DNA from: Lumbricus rubellus
Taxonomy: Eukaryota; Annelida; Clitellata; Crassiclitellata; Lumbricidae
DNA length: 64,000 nt
Assembly: GCA_945859605.1 (NCBI GenBank)
Contig: OX243814.1
Location: 43,033,931-43,097,930, forward strand
Direction: 5' to 3'
A model generated the notes under the pieces. It was given only the letters and a program-made list of their open reading frames with translations. It had not been told where the DNA came from and searched no databases. Position 1 is the stretch's first letter. Every line of letters begins with the position of its first letter. The position numbers and the translations under genes are program-made. Of this stretch, positions 9,301-18,969 are shown in pieces.

Positions 9301-11667
9301 AGATTCATTGTATTTCATACATGCTGAATAAATTCAGAAATGTGTCAATGAAAGAAAAGACATAAAATAACTCATCAGAATAATAAATTAAAAGAACATT
9401 TCAAACATAACTCAAATTATTAAGTTCAAATGAAGGCTCACGCCAGATCATATTTATGTGAAAGAGTAAACTAAAAGAATGAGTTTTTGGTCAAACAAAA
9501 TGCAAAAGAACAATGTTAATTTCGCAAATTTTCTATACAGATTGTAAGAAATCTCATTCAATTTTCAAAGAAGACTGAGGGTTGATACTGAAGCTCATAT
9601 AAAAATAGAAAATAGAAATCACAATTGAAAATTAATGATTTGAATTTTGCATGATTTACATTTTCACCAGGCCAATAAATACTCCACTGCCAAAGTTAGA
9701 TTACATAAAAATCATTCTTACCAGTGACTGTGCTACCATAATTTGGTGAATTAAAGAATGATACATATGGTCCACAGAAACCTTTCACAGATCATTGAAT
9801 GTTAATCACTATAAATCACGGTGAGCAAACTGTCTGAACCTTTTAAAAAGTCATTTGAAGCTCAACAAATTTCAAGGAGTAGCTGTTCAGATTACAAATT
9901 TGAACACTTTCAATAGTCATCAAGCATTTAGAATATGCAGTAAATTGATTAAATGCATATAAGAATGATACACAGGACCTAAGAGGAGATTTTGGAGTAA
10001 CCTAGATGAAAATGAAGTTCTACAGAGAAAAGCTTCACTGATTCCTGCTTCATGAGAAGCAGGAATCAGTGAAGTACTGGGCAGAAGTTCTGCAGGGACA
10101 CTATCAGTGTCAAAATTTTGTGAAACTGTGCACACTGCACAGCCCGTAGAGAAATTTTTCCTCCAATGATTCAAAATCCCCACTTTTCACGCAAACATCA
10201 AGTTCAAATTTGAAATCTGATGCCTGTCCCTATCTGCAGACTGTCATGTCTGCACGGTTTGAAACTACAGTCCTGAGTTGAAAAGAAAGTACAGACACTG
10301 TGTTCTTTCAAATGTTATGCAAACAACATTAGCTAGACATGAAATGACTTCCCTTACACACTTTGCCTTGCAGTTTCATTACATTTTTGAAGAATGCCAA
10401 AGTCTGCAAATGAATGATTTAAATCAGACTATCATTCAGTTTTCTCATTTGAGTTAGGAAGAACTCCATTTTTCAATTCCATAAATGTAACAATTTCTTC
10501 CCTTATATTCCACACTCATTAATACCTTTCTTAAGCTCAATCAACAAACTTTTCTATGACAACAAACTGCTTGTTCCCATTTTAATATTCTGGCCAAGTC
10601 ATCAGCTTTTCTCTGTAGCACTTCATTTTTATCTAGGTTACTCCAAACCGATGTTTGCCTTGAAAGTGCCATCTTAGATCGAACTACATAAAATTGCCAT
10701 GATGTTTTGCCATATTAAGCAATAAGCACACTGCTCAACCTTTAAAATCTGTGAAAAGTCTTTCCTTCTCAAACAAGATGGTGCAATCAGCGTTCATAGA
10801 TTTCTTTTAAACTATTTATGCGTTCCGTGAAGAAGGTTAACATAGATCCAACAAACGAGGTGTGTGACCTTTTGTAACATTGGTCTTTGTTAGAAGTGTT
10901 GCTTCCTTGGGTGAAGATTATGGTGCAACTTTGTGCTTGACAATACTGATCGACGATTTTACACAGTTTCACAACATTTATGCTACTAAAGTTTATATTG
11001 CTTGAAGTTGCCACTTAAAGATGAAGGGACAATGAAGGGATGAAAATCCTTAATTTTGGGATGGTTAATGGGATGAAGGCTACAAGAATGGTGAGATCGG
11101 GATATGATTAAACTACAAATGCTGGGTCAGAATGTGGACACAATTCTGTCCCCGTGTCACTCTCTAGTAGGAGGGTCGGAAGATTTCCACCACCACGTGA
11201 TCTTCCTACTGTACTGACAAGGTACGGTCAATAATTTTATGTGCTAGCCTAAGCCCAGAATATCTCTGGGGGCGTAACAGTCTCTTGGTTAGCGGACGTT
11301 GAGAGTCGCTAACCAGAGGTCAAGGACTCACATACTCGCTGGCATAGCAACTCAAAGCCAACAATATTCTAGTAACAATTATTATTTTTTGCAAGCGGCT
11401 GTTTCTTACCTGTTTCTTACCTGCACACTTATTAAATTTGCTAAACATTGTTCATAAACATAACAACCGTAACAGCGTTGTTACCTTTTCGGCTTGCGCC
11501 AAATATACCCAAAGTTGTCGCCAAGTGCTAAACTTCTTCATATCGCTGTAGTTGTACAGCATCTCTTTACTCCCGTATCTTGACGAAAGAGGTGAGGTGT
11601 AGGTCATTCGTGAAAGTTTATTCATGTCGGCTAATTTGGATTTTTCTGCGCTTGAGCACTCCGCCAT
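272..11667 (-). CDS. ADSL: Adenylosuccinate lyase, spliced gene, 3' end off the window
   Basis: ADSL cleaves adenylosuccinate to AMP plus fumarate, and SAICAR to AICAR plus fumarate, in cytosolic purine synthesis. Coding exons on the minus strand: 11485-11667 (1a) or 8828-8968 (1b), 7148-7351, 6293-6337, 5684-5763, 4613-4784, 4037-4083, 3259-3349, 2725-2794, 2022-2169, 1064-1154, 272-361. Every junction has GT/AG and the phases chain without a break; with exon 1a the total is 1221 nt (407 codons). Recognisable family blocks: [13 protein letters not shown] and [16 protein letters not shown] in exon 2, [17 protein letters not shown] in exon 5, GQTYTRKVD in exon 7, and the fumarase/ASL signature [12 protein letters not shown] in exon 9. 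The animal protein is about 480 residues, so roughly 85 C-terminal codons lie left of base 1. Introns carry LINE/SINE scraps. The identification is firm; use of the two first exons is inferred. Confidence 0.95.
733..838 (-). repeat. Dispersed repeat with ACTAGC-(G)TACCC-GCCACGCG head
   Basis: Minus strand begins ACTAGCTGTACCCAGCCACG then CGTTGCTGTGGC and runs into a C/T-rich tract. Related copies: 20563-20693 and 33597-33700 (plus strand). Head is conserved, the pyrimidine tract varies. Element class unknown to me. Confidence 0.6.
1064..1154 (-). CDS. ADSL: ADSL exon 10
   Basis: 91 nt, acceptor cgtttgtag, donor gtcaga. Encodes (R)[18 protein letters not shown] then [12 protein letters not shown], as in the family. 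Confidence 0.94.
1215..1290 (+). mobile_element. SINE/LINE 3'-tail remnant
   Basis: GGGAGCGCTTCTGAAAGG followed by AAGAAGCGCTTTATAAATGG and a short (AAGAT)n tail. Same tail family as 12095 and 40330. Confidence 0.65.
1520..1745 (+). mobile_element. Decayed LINE 3' end in ADSL intron
   Basis: Matches 40500-40670 closely: CAGGAATAAGTTAC..., CTTTCTTTGCCC...TTTTCCGCAAGCATTTGAAAA, then GGGAGCACCTCTGAGAAG and GTGGTGCTATATAAATTC. Coding frame is broken. Confidence 0.75.
1840..1905 (-). mobile_element. SINE/LINE 3'-tail remnant
   Basis: Minus strand: GCGCCTCTTAGTAG...CTTGAAGGGGTGCTATATAA with a (TGAA)n-like tail. Same tail family; 3' end only. Confidence 0.6.
2022..2169 (-). CDS. ADSL: ADSL exon 9, fumarase/lyase signature
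   Basis: 148 nt, acceptor ttgttgtttag, donor gtcagt. Encodes [32 protein letters not shown] and [14 protein letters not shown]. GSSxMxxKxNP is the mobile loop with the catalytic serine of the fumarate-lyase superfamily. Confidence 0.95.
2725..2794 (-). CDS. ADSL: ADSL exon 8
   Basis: 70 nt, acceptor gatgcttttag, donor gttggt. Encodes [20 protein letters not shown] then DQI and the first base of a Gly codon. Precedes the signature loop. Confidence 0.93.
3259..3349 (-). CDS. ADSL: ADSL exon 7
   Basis: 91 nt, acceptor tcatctgcag, donor gtatgt. Completes a split Ser codon and encodes [20 protein letters not shown] then [19 protein letters not shown] is strongly conserved in ADSL. Confidence 0.94.
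4037..4083 (-). CDS. ADSL: ADSL exon 6
   Basis: 47 nt, acceptor acttgcag, donor gttggt. Encodes [15 protein letters not shown] plus AG of a split codon. Matches VE.LD..VTE.AGFKR of the family. Confidence 0.92.
4333..4630 (-). repeat. 33/34-bp minisatellite spanning the ADSL exon 5 donor
   Basis: About eight units, each containing CATGACAAG followed by GTAATACC or ATAATACC on the minus strand. The G(A)T dinucleotides sit at 4611, 4578, 4544, 4511, 4477 (GT, donor kept) and 4443, 4409, 4375 (AT, donor lost), so spacing is 33-34 bp. The exon-proximal half keeps splice-site consensus and the distal half does not. Units include the codons for NHDK at the end of the exon. Confidence 0.93.
4613..4784 (-). 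CDS. ADSL: ADSL exon 5 (donor lies in a minisatellite)
   Basis: 172 nt. Encodes (Q)[18 protein letters not shown], the block [19 protein letters not shown] and the end FNGNHDK, then donor gtaata. The last bases and the donor are the first unit of a ~33-bp tandem array that runs into the intron (4333-4630). The next exon continues [13 protein letters not shown], so the canonical donor is at 4611-4612. Confidence 0.94.
4957..5056. repeat. (ATCC)n microsatellite, ADSL intron 4
   Basis: About 25 perfect units, followed by ATTTATAAAGCGCCAG, which looks like an inverted SINE/LINE tail. SIHPSIHP frames are artefacts. Confidence 0.95.
5684..5763 (-). CDS. ADSL: ADSL exon 4
   Basis: 80 nt, acceptor ctttgtacag, donor gtaagt. 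Encodes [20 protein letters not shown] then LGYTHL and the first two bases of a Gln codon completed by exon 5. The T-H-x-Q motif carries the family's catalytic histidine. Confidence 0.93.
6293..6337 (-). CDS. ADSL: ADSL exon 3
   Basis: 15 codons, [15 protein letters not shown], acceptor tttttgtag and donor gtaagt, phase 0 at both ends. Matches the helix after GDNT in other animal ADSLs (DLI.LR.A.D.LLP). Confidence 0.9.
6395..6575 (-). mobile_element. LINE ORF2 C-terminal remnant in ADSL intron
   Basis: Minus-strand frame reads GRPRK, an in-frame stop, then [20 protein letters not shown] and [17 protein letters not shown]. The GRPRKxWLD...W pattern is typical of the end of non-LTR reverse transcriptase ORFs. 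The stop shows it is dead. Confidence 0.6.
7148..7351 (-). CDS. ADSL: ADSL exon 2
   Basis: 68 codons, phase 0 at both ends; acceptor ttcatctag, donor gtgaat. Encodes [15 protein letters not shown] through [13 protein letters not shown] to [11 protein letters not shown]. The HDVMAHVH and HLGATS blocks are active-site segments of the family. Confidence 0.95.
7540..7640 (+). mobile_element. SINE/LINE 3'-tail remnant
   Basis: AGAGTCGGGAATGCTTCTGA then CCTTGAAGAAGCGCTACAAA and ATTCTTTAATAAATGAATG. Similar to 55545-55640, so these two probably belong to one subfamily. Confidence 0.6.
8485..8565 (-). mobile_element. SINE/LINE 3'-tail remnant
   Basis: Minus strand: GAGCGCCTCTGAGTAG...AGGAGTGCTATATAAATG and a TGAA-rich tail. 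Same tail family. Confidence 0.6.
8828..8968 (-). CDS. ADSL: ADSL alternative first coding exon 1b (proximal)
   Basis: Reads [20 protein letters not shown], then [20 protein letters not shown] and WLARSEK, then donor gtgagt. It is 47 codons and ends in phase 0, exactly like exon 1a, so either can join exon 2 ([10 protein letters not shown]...). It aligns with 1a over the whole conserved stretch, with a two-residue insertion (KW) and many substitutions, all conservative in the TWR.LWV.LA..EK core. It lies about 1.5 kb upstream of exon 2 and has its own ATG, so an alternative promoter is the simplest reading. No stop or frameshift is seen. Confidence 0.85.
9991..10647. repeat. Element with 44-bp inverted ends and an internal perfect hairpin
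   Basis: Arms 9991-10034 and 10604-10647 are inverted copies with two mismatches (key words GGAGTAACCTAGATG and CTACAGAGAAAAGCT). Directly after the left arm sits a perfect 19-bp stem, 10033-10051 and 10056-10074, with a 4-nt loop ATGA. Lies in the intron between ADSL exons 1a and 1b. No clear target duplication seen. Confidence 0.75.
11485..11667 (-). CDS. ADSL: ADSL first coding exon 1a (distal)
   Basis: Starts [20 protein letters not shown] and continues with [18 protein letters not shown] and [14 protein letters not shown], then donor gtaaca. It is 61 codons and ends in phase 0. It matches the N-terminus of animal ADSL (SPL.SRY...M...FSD...TWRQLW.WLAEAE) better than exon 1b, so it is probably the ancestral first exon. 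An in-frame ATG at codon 15 or 21 could also be used. Confidence 0.92.
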
Positions 11668-12043
11668 TTCTGCAAAGCATGAGAATCAACTGACCAAAGA
11701 CTTATTATGCAGCACTAGAAACTCGTCATTTCACGTCATTGGACACGTTTTGAACGATATCGGGATAGTAGAAATCTTACAACCTTCTTTACATAATAAA
11801 CCCATTAAATTAATAATATTTATGAAGCCAGCTTGGCAGATAATTTAGTCTGCAAAGTAAAAATCTTCTGTGAAGATTTCAAACACAACATTTAATATTA
11901 TAAATAAAATTGATGTTGGCGACATAGATGATAGATCTATGCACTACCTCCTTTGCAGACATTCATATCTACGTATGCCTAGAACTACGGCCTATTTCAG
12001 GCTAGACTAAGTGTCGATCTCGAAAGGTCTAACGTCTTACGGG

Positions 12044-12089
12044 GTATGTATGTATGTATGTATGTATGTATGTATGTATGTATGTATGT
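12044..12089. repeat. (TATG)n microsatellite, SINE tail
   Basis: About eleven TATG units directly at the 3' end of the minus-strand SINE; probably grown from the SINE tail. Confidence 0.9.
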
Positions 12090-12094
12090 GCACT

Positions 12095-12310
12095 TGTTAT
12101 AGCGCCCCTTCAAGCTCTCTACTCAGAGGCGCTCCCGATGCAGAGCGGACACTGCATCGGAGTTTCATGCCGAAGCGCTGAGCAATTGTAAGTGAAGGAC
12201 TTGCCCAAGGTCCTTACGCGGGGAGGTGGATTCGAACCTCGGACCTTCCGGCTCCAAGGTACAGTACTTGTTGCTACCACGCCCAACAAAGGAACTTTAC
12301 TAGGCCTAGT
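12095..12310 (-). mobile_element. tRNA-derived SINE
   Basis: On the minus strand the head contains a good Pol III B box (GGTTCGAATCC), then a body CTTGGGCAAGTCCTTCACTT and GCTCAGCGCTTCGGC, ending GGGAGCGCCTCTGAGTAG and GGCGCTATAACAAG with a (CATA)n tail (12044-12089 on the plus strand). A second nearly full copy is at 55755-55950. The 3' end is shared with a LINE (see 40330-40690). Confidence 0.8.
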
Positions 12311-12810
12311 TCTAATGCCCAACAGTTGCTTTAGGTCCCAAATCCCAATTCACTGTGACTGTACAATAATATTTCAACAGATCGTTTCTGGGTCATGGGA
12401 ATTATTCAGCAGGTCGAAGAAATTAAATGCACAGAAGACATTAAAACTGCATAAATTTTTTGGCAGGTCATAAGGCAGGCAGGTCAAGAGTAAAACAGGC
12501 AGTGTATCAAATGACCTACAGTAACATATATGGTGGCACCACTACAGGATGCAAGTCATTCAGCTTCAATAAACCTACATGTAGGCCTACAAGTTCCAAA
12601 TATCTAATAATAATAATTTCTATAAAAAATACAAATTTGAAGGAGGAAAATACAATTTGAAAAGATGCTTACATCGTTTAATAACGCATTAACTATTTTC
12701 AGGAAAAATCCTTGATAGACATACATAAAGTCAACTCCGAAGAACTCAATTTACACTACAAACCATGTTCCAAGGTGTGAGAAACTCACTTGATACTTAA
12801 TTGACAAGCT

Positions 12811-13017
12811 ACATTGACAGACAGACAGACAGACAGAAAAACAGAGATAGAGAGACAGACATAAAAAATATATACACCAGACAGAGACAGGCAGAGATAG
12901 ACAGAGATAGACAGACATACTGACAAATACAGACAAATAAACACACATACAGACAAGCAGACAGACAGACAGAAAGACAGAGATAGAGAGACAGACATAG
13001 AAAAAAACATATACACC

Positions 13018-13060
<43 letters not shown>

Positions 13061-13265
13061 GACAGACAGTCAGAGACAGGCAGAGATAGACAGACAAACT
13101 GACAAATATAGACAAATAAGCACACATACAGACAGGCAGACAGACAGACAGAAAGACAGAGATAAACAAACAGACACAGAAATACGGATATATACAGAGG
13201 GACAGAGACAGACAGGCAGTGATAGACAGACAGAAAAACAGAGATAGATAAACACACATAGACAG
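12811..13265. repeat. (ACAG)n-rich array
   Basis: ACAG/ATAG/AGAG mixtures in ~455 bp with higher-order repeats of ~165 bp (CACCAGACAGAG words). Minus-strand SVCLSVCL frames are artefacts. Confidence 0.93.
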
Positions 13266-14686
13266 ACCGACAAAATACAACTGATAAAATAGCAATAGTC
13301 AATCTAGTCAATCACCCTAGCATGTAGAATTTCCAAACAGACATTATATATTATTTCCATAAATATTTGCAATATCAAACTAAGCAGCTACATTTTCCAA
13401 AGATATTTCCAACTTTTAATAGCACATAAATAATTTCCAACATGAAAAAAAATCTTCAACAGACGAGAACAAATTGAAATTGCCAGAGTTGATTTACATG
13501 AAAAGCCATATACTCCATTGAGCGAGAAACTCATTTAATACGACAAGCTGCATTGGCTTCCAAGTCACTTTTAACACAAGTCATGTTCACCGTTAAAGTG
13601 TCAAACAGTTGACACTCATAAAACGTTAAAAAGAAGGCACCACAAAGTCTTGAATGCCTACGTTTTTAAATGTAGCCCATATTCTAAAAAAGATTTTTTT
13701 ATCTGTATTGAAAAACACTCACTATTGTTCAGGAAAACAAAGCAAAAGAAAATGCCTTAGACTCTTGACAATACCTCAATAGTCAATACCGTAACTAGCC
13801 TTTTAATTTCCATCAAGGTATTTACGAGATAAACCATTTCTTTCCTGTTTATAAAACGATCCCTCTTAGAAGATAATGTTTTGCAACAGAATACTCGACA
13901 AAATTCCTCACTGCACAGTTTCTGTCATAAATCTGGCATATAATCTAATCTCAACATGTGTAAATTGTGAAACTCATTTTCTTCCTATGTTCGACAGCTT
14001 CCTACTTTCGTTTCTGTACTTCTGAGTGCAAACATACTTTTCTTGAATCAAAGTTTATATGTCAGAATGACCACAATGGCATTGGATGCATTTTGTCCAG
14101 CTGTATGGGGGGACATCTCTAAAACTTTCTGACCGTCATCCTTTTTAAAGCTACAGTGGAAATTCAATATACTGGCAAGCTTGATATAGCATAATTATAC
14201 AACAAAACTTTTCCCAATACACAACTTTATGTTGGACTGCACTGAAGAACTATTTCAATCATGCAAACACTGGCCTTTGACCAGCATGTTTGCTTTCACT
14301 CTTAATAGCAACGTGGTAATTCTACAGGCGATATTAAATGAAAGATTTATATAAAATATTCTGAAATTCAACTGAGCAGCCATCTAGTACTTTCACTATG
14401 ATAGTAAATCTGTAGGTAGCACCTGCTTTAGAGACATTCCAAAAAGATGATTCTCTTTTCCCCCTAATTTCTACCAATTAACTTAGTTACGCTTAAATTC
14501 AATTCAAAACAATGGTGCTTTACAGCACATGAAACAGAGTGTACAATCAGTAACATTTTTCAATAACTTAGCTTACCTAGGTTGGGACACAAAAGAGTTG
14601 TGAACTAAAACGGGTAAAATACTATTGAAGAACCTCCATGCAAAGAAAACTGTATTTGAGTATCAGATTCAAGTTTGCAAAGATGG

Positions 14687-14899
14687 CTACAATTCTGCTC
14701 GCTCTTTAAAACGCTGCAGCCTGCTTCGTTTTATGTTCAACCTTTCATAACTTTGCTGGACCGAGATAAACTTTAGTTCGGCTCTTCTTTTGGCCTCTGG
14801 GCTACTCTGCATGAACTTGTCCGGATGATACGATTTCACGAGTTTCCGGTATTTGTCTCGTATTTCATCCTCTGTTGCGTTCCAAGGGATGCCCAAAAC
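14687..14899 (-). CDS. DNAJC22: DNAJC22 coding exon 4 (J domain)
   Basis: 213 nt with stop; acceptor ttgtgttggag. J domain with HPD in KSYHPDKF, then QQSYERL and a basic tail RSRLQRFKERAEL. Confidence 0.93.
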   Translation of the reverse strand, partial: VLGIPWNATEDEIRDKYRKLVKSYHPDKFMQSSPEAKRRAELKFISVQQSYERLNIKRSRLQRFKERAEL

Positions 14900-17800
14900 C
14901 TCCAACACAAAAACCAAAATGTTACTTTCATTGTTATTTGAAGAGTTTTGGCTAAATAAAGAAACCTCTTTACAAAAGGTTGATCGGAAGCATCAGAAAG
15001 GTAAATATCAACAGCAAATCATTGCATTTAACAAATGTAATATAAGACAAGAATATTCTTTAATTGACCAAAATTTGCTAACCACATTTTGGTGTACAGA
15101 CATGGTACTAAGCATACATAATTAATTGAATTGATCAAGAGAGACAAATATAAAAAAACACAAGAAAAACCTTCACTAGGAAAAGACCCCTAATATGTAC
15201 ACTGAACATGAATAGTCCTTCCAAAAGATCAAATGTTAAGTGAAATTGAAGACTATCACTTGTATTTACATCACCACACATCCAAAGTCTTTTGTAGTTG
15301 TATACAATTTAATGCATATGTATTTGTCATATGCAAATAAGGGCTACTCACTTATTCATAAGCATTATTACAACAGCAGTATTCTTAAAATATTGCAGTT
15401 AATTTACAACACTGGACCATATTATTTTAGCACCTCTGACAGGTTCTTGAAAGCGCTATTAAATAACAAAAGCAATGAAATACTTATTTTTGCCTATCTT
15501 AGGCTATCTATCAGCAACTAAATAGCAATTTTCCAATTAACGGAAAATCAGAAATATTCCATTAGATGAAGAATGATTCATACAACTAGCTTTCTTAATC
15601 AAAGCATTGCATGATGCTTTCAAAGAAGTTTAAAAAAATTTATGATCTGACAACAGGTTCACAACTCATATAGAACATTCACCCATCATATTTGCTATAA
15701 TCAACCATTTCACCTAGCTCCTCTACCCAGCAGGATCTTCCCTTCAGGGACACCTATTGTCTCATTACATTCTACTCTCTGTACATTTAATTGCACATTT
15801 AATTATTATTTTAATCATATTGTGTAATGCGTAACGTGTAATTGCTATGTGATTTGATCTGAAACAGGGATTGTATTCACCAACCTTGTAGGCACTTTGT
15901 TCTCCTTCAGGATCTGAGGCTATTGCAAACTCTCTAATTAACATCTCAATCCCTTCATCCCAAAGAACGTTCCAAAGCCTCCACGTCTCTTGCTTGAACT
16001 GCTGCCACCGTGATGCCGTGAAGTAATTATCAAATAAAATCTTGGCCTTTACCGTAGTCCCGTCCTTCATTTTAACATCTGCGTGGAAGTAGAATCCCAT
16101 GAGAAATATCGAAACCATTCCAATGTTGCACATAGATAGGATCGCCAGACGTTTGCACAGGTGTCGTCGGACAGGGACTTTCGTTCTCACGCGCCTTCCT
16201 TGGGAAGTGGCCGAAACGGTGCTCAACAGTGATGCCCAAACAGTGGAGTTGAAGAGGCCGTCCAATGTGCCAAGGAAGAACAATGGAAAGTGGGCAAAGG
16301 CACCGCAAAGACAGACGACAAATCTGCATTCTTCCTTGCCGATGTTTGCTACCGTATGAACCCCTGTGAATAAATAAACAAAGACAACAGTTGGCATTGT
16401 ACATTCACCCTTGAAACCATTCATTTAATCAGACATGCTTTAAATATTAATAAGGCGTAAAAAAAATTTGTTGTGTTTCCGGTAACGCGACCGACCCATT
16501 TTTAGGGCCGTGACCCAAATATTTTTGTAAAAAATTTGTATTAAAAAAAATATTTCTTCCCCCCAAAATTTTTTTCCCCCCAAAAAAAAATTTTTCCCCA
16601 AATTTTTAAAAAACCCCCATTTGTATTGACATAACATAAGAGACGTCAACAAAATGAAATTAATAGGACTGTTTCTAGAGCAGTTTTAGGTGCAGACAGT
16701 CGGGAAATAGGCAGTTTATACTTGCTTAGAACACGTACTTTGTTTCAGCGTGCAAAAAAGACTAGTGGGGTATACTTTTTCGGATAGTCACTGCATAAAA
16801 ATATTTTACAAAATAAAAATATTTTCCGACCTACCTACCCAATTTTTTTTTGCTCTGTTACCGGAAACACAACATATTTTTTTTGGGGCCTAATTACAGT
16901 AATTAAGCAAAAGTTACTGTTTTAGCACTTCACTACAAGGGTGCTGAACATATTGAACATTACTTAAAGAGCCCATATCTCTGAATTTAAATGACATATC
17001 AAACTGAAAACCGCTATGCTGATGTAGAAATTTCCCGACGTATTTGAATAGAGACTCTGCACTGAAATTGCATGCATGTACCTTTAAACCTAATGTTCTT
17101 TCTCGAGCAAATTCATGCTCATCATCTGATTAGCTGCTCCATATTTTAACGGGCTTTCATATCGAAATTTAAAATTTCCATATATCAGAGTTTAAAGTAA
17201 ATTGTGAGCTGAAAATAGCTGCATTGACGTAGAAATTTAGTTGAGAATTTAAAAAAATTTCACATCAATAGAGTGAACATTCACAAGCATTTAGTGGAAC
17301 AGACAAATAAACAACTGAAAGGACAAACTTTCAGAATTATAGTGTAGAGTCAAACTAAATGAGTCAGAAATAAAACCATGGAAAAGTATAAACCATACTA
17401 TAGAGTATAGACTTATATAAACAGTAGCATTGGTGTGAAGATGTGCATAGCAAATGTAAATAAGGCACTAGTATTTATATTTATCATTTTACCAACTGCT
17501 ACGGCGAGGGAAGAAATCACTGCAGTCAACATGAAGCTCTTGAGAATTTGATCCGGTAGGGCAGAGGTTGTGTAGTAACTAAGACAGAAGGAAAAGACGA
17601 CCTCTCCGATGACTCGTTTTATGCGATATGGTGGAACACGGACCACAATCCAATCGACAACAGCTTCTGATCGGTCGAGTTCGGCATTTGCGGTTCTGAC
17701 GTAGTCGGGAATGCGCCAGAGTTCGAAAAGCCAGCCGAACAGAAATCCGCCACAAGTCCAAAACCAAACGAATCCATGTCGATCCCTTCTCAGGTAGAAG

Positions 17801-18397
17801 TGGTGCAAACCAAGCCAGCCAAATGTCAACCAACACAGGTACGTCGTCAGTATATTGTAATATCTCATTCTGAATACATAAATCAAAACAGCGTGTTATA
17901 AGCAATTCTTAAATAGCATATAAAATAAGTAATTAATTGCTAGGCTTCTCAGCAGCCCTTTGTTCCAGTACAATAATGCCTATTAAATAAATAAATAGAC
18001 TGCAAAATAATAAAACCGGGTTCAGGCGTATGAGAGAAGTAGGCATTCATCAAAACATGTGGAAATAAGCCAACTAATTTTCATTTCTGAGATAGCCTAT
18101 CACATATAAAATGTGATAAATGTGGATGAAGTGCACTTTAATAGGACTGAAGAAAGATTTTTGCATGGTGCCAAACTGTGTATTCATTTCAACCAACTGC
18201 ACGGGAAAGAAACACTATAAAGGCCTACTAGCCTAGCTAGGTTGGACATAGTAGTAGTATAATCAAGTTTATGATGACAAGCCCGTCGTTATTACGACAA
18301 TTAAAGCTATCATTTCAAATTAACGATTTAAGAAATTTCGGTAGCGGTGCACAACATAAAAATAAAGTTGATTTAAATTTACAAACCTCTTAGCCAT
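14687..18397 (-). CDS. DNAJC22: DnaJ homolog subfamily C member 22, four coding exons
   Basis: Multipass membrane J-protein with an N-terminal TM2 region and C-terminal J domain (the Drosophila relative is wurst, linked to endocytosis). Coding exons: 18387-18397, 17493-17869, 15885-16363, 14687-14899; 1080 nt, 359 residues. The start MAKR comes from a tiny first exon and matches vertebrate DNAJC22. Exon 2 carries LTFGWLGLHHFYLRRDRHGF, the TM2 pattern, followed by GGFLFGWLFELWRIPDYV. Exon 3 adds further hydrophobic segments (FVVCLCGAFAHFPLFFLG, MCNIGMVSIFLMGFYFH). Exon 4 is the J domain VLGIPWNATEDEIRDKYRKL with the HPD motif in SYHPDKF, ending at a stop after FKERAEL. Phases chain correctly at all three junctions. 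Length and domain order fit the family. Confidence 0.92.
15885..16363 (-). CDS. DNAJC22: DNAJC22 coding exon 3 (membrane region)
   Basis: 479 nt, acceptor tttattcacag, donor gttggt. Begins GVHTVANIGKEECRFVVC and ends REFAIASDPEGEQSAYK in phase 0, matching the segment before the J domain in the vertebrate protein. Confidence 0.88.
16451..16893. mobile_element. MITE with ~36-bp TIRs in DNAJC22 intron 2
   Basis: Both ends carry the inverted word TTGTGTTTCCGGTAAC (16 bp, perfect) preceded by A8 and an AAGGC/TAGGC edge. The interior is T- and A-rich with no coding. TSD is unclear (TTA/TAA possible). No transposase. Confidence 0.7.
17493..17869 (-). CDS. DNAJC22: DNAJC22 coding exon 2 (TM2 region)
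   Basis: 377 nt, acceptor tgtattcag, donor gtaaaa. Contains the TM2 motif and ends ...AVISSLAVAV plus the first base of Gly. Phase 2 in, phase 1 out. Confidence 0.88.
18387..18397 (-). CDS. DNAJC22: DNAJC22 coding exon 1 (MAKR)
   Basis: ATG GCT AAG AG, then donor gtttgt; 11 coding bases only. Joined to exon 2 it reads MAKRMRYYNILTTYLCWLTF, whose first four residues equal those of vertebrate DNAJC22. The 5' UTR would extend upstream to about 18.5 kb. Confidence 0.8.
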
Positions 18398-18930
18398 TCG
18401 ATCGCTGCAAAGACCAAAACTTTTTATATTTCTGAACTCATGCGTTCGCTGCAGCTGACGAGTTTAAAATAGTGACACTCATAAAGCGCACCTAGTAGAG
18501 TGTGACAACGCGCCATTAAAAAACTGGGGCCTGGGAATTAAAAGTTAGTCAATTATTATAATAATCATATTACCACTGTTCTTTTATTAAAAATGCTTTA
18601 GAATCAGCAGTTGTAGTCCAATGATCACTAGTTGATGTTGACTAGTTCCTTCTTCCGTTCTTCGTTTCTTTGTTCTCTTTTAGCAATATTCTTACTATAC
18701 CTGATACAATTGTATTTTTAGCAATTAAGAAATTCATGGATAGCGTGAAATGTTCTGGAGTAAAGCGCTATACAAATTGCATTGATTTTTGCATGAGACT
18801 TCTAGCCTAATCGGCCAAGTTGCGGGCTTGTAATCTCGCTAACTCTTGCCCACAACAGATGATTCTCTCGCTCGAGTCGCTCGACAGCTTTTCACAGCCC
18901 ATACATGCGCTGGTATAAAACACAACTTTA

Positions 18931-18969
<39 letters not shown>

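Noticed and set aside
12095..12310. Possible tRNA gene (GGTTCGAATCC B box)
   Set aside because: No cloverleaf; it is the head of a SINE present in several copies.
12751..13311. Open frames rich in SVCLSVCL
   Set aside because: Translation of ACAG/ATAG microsatellite.
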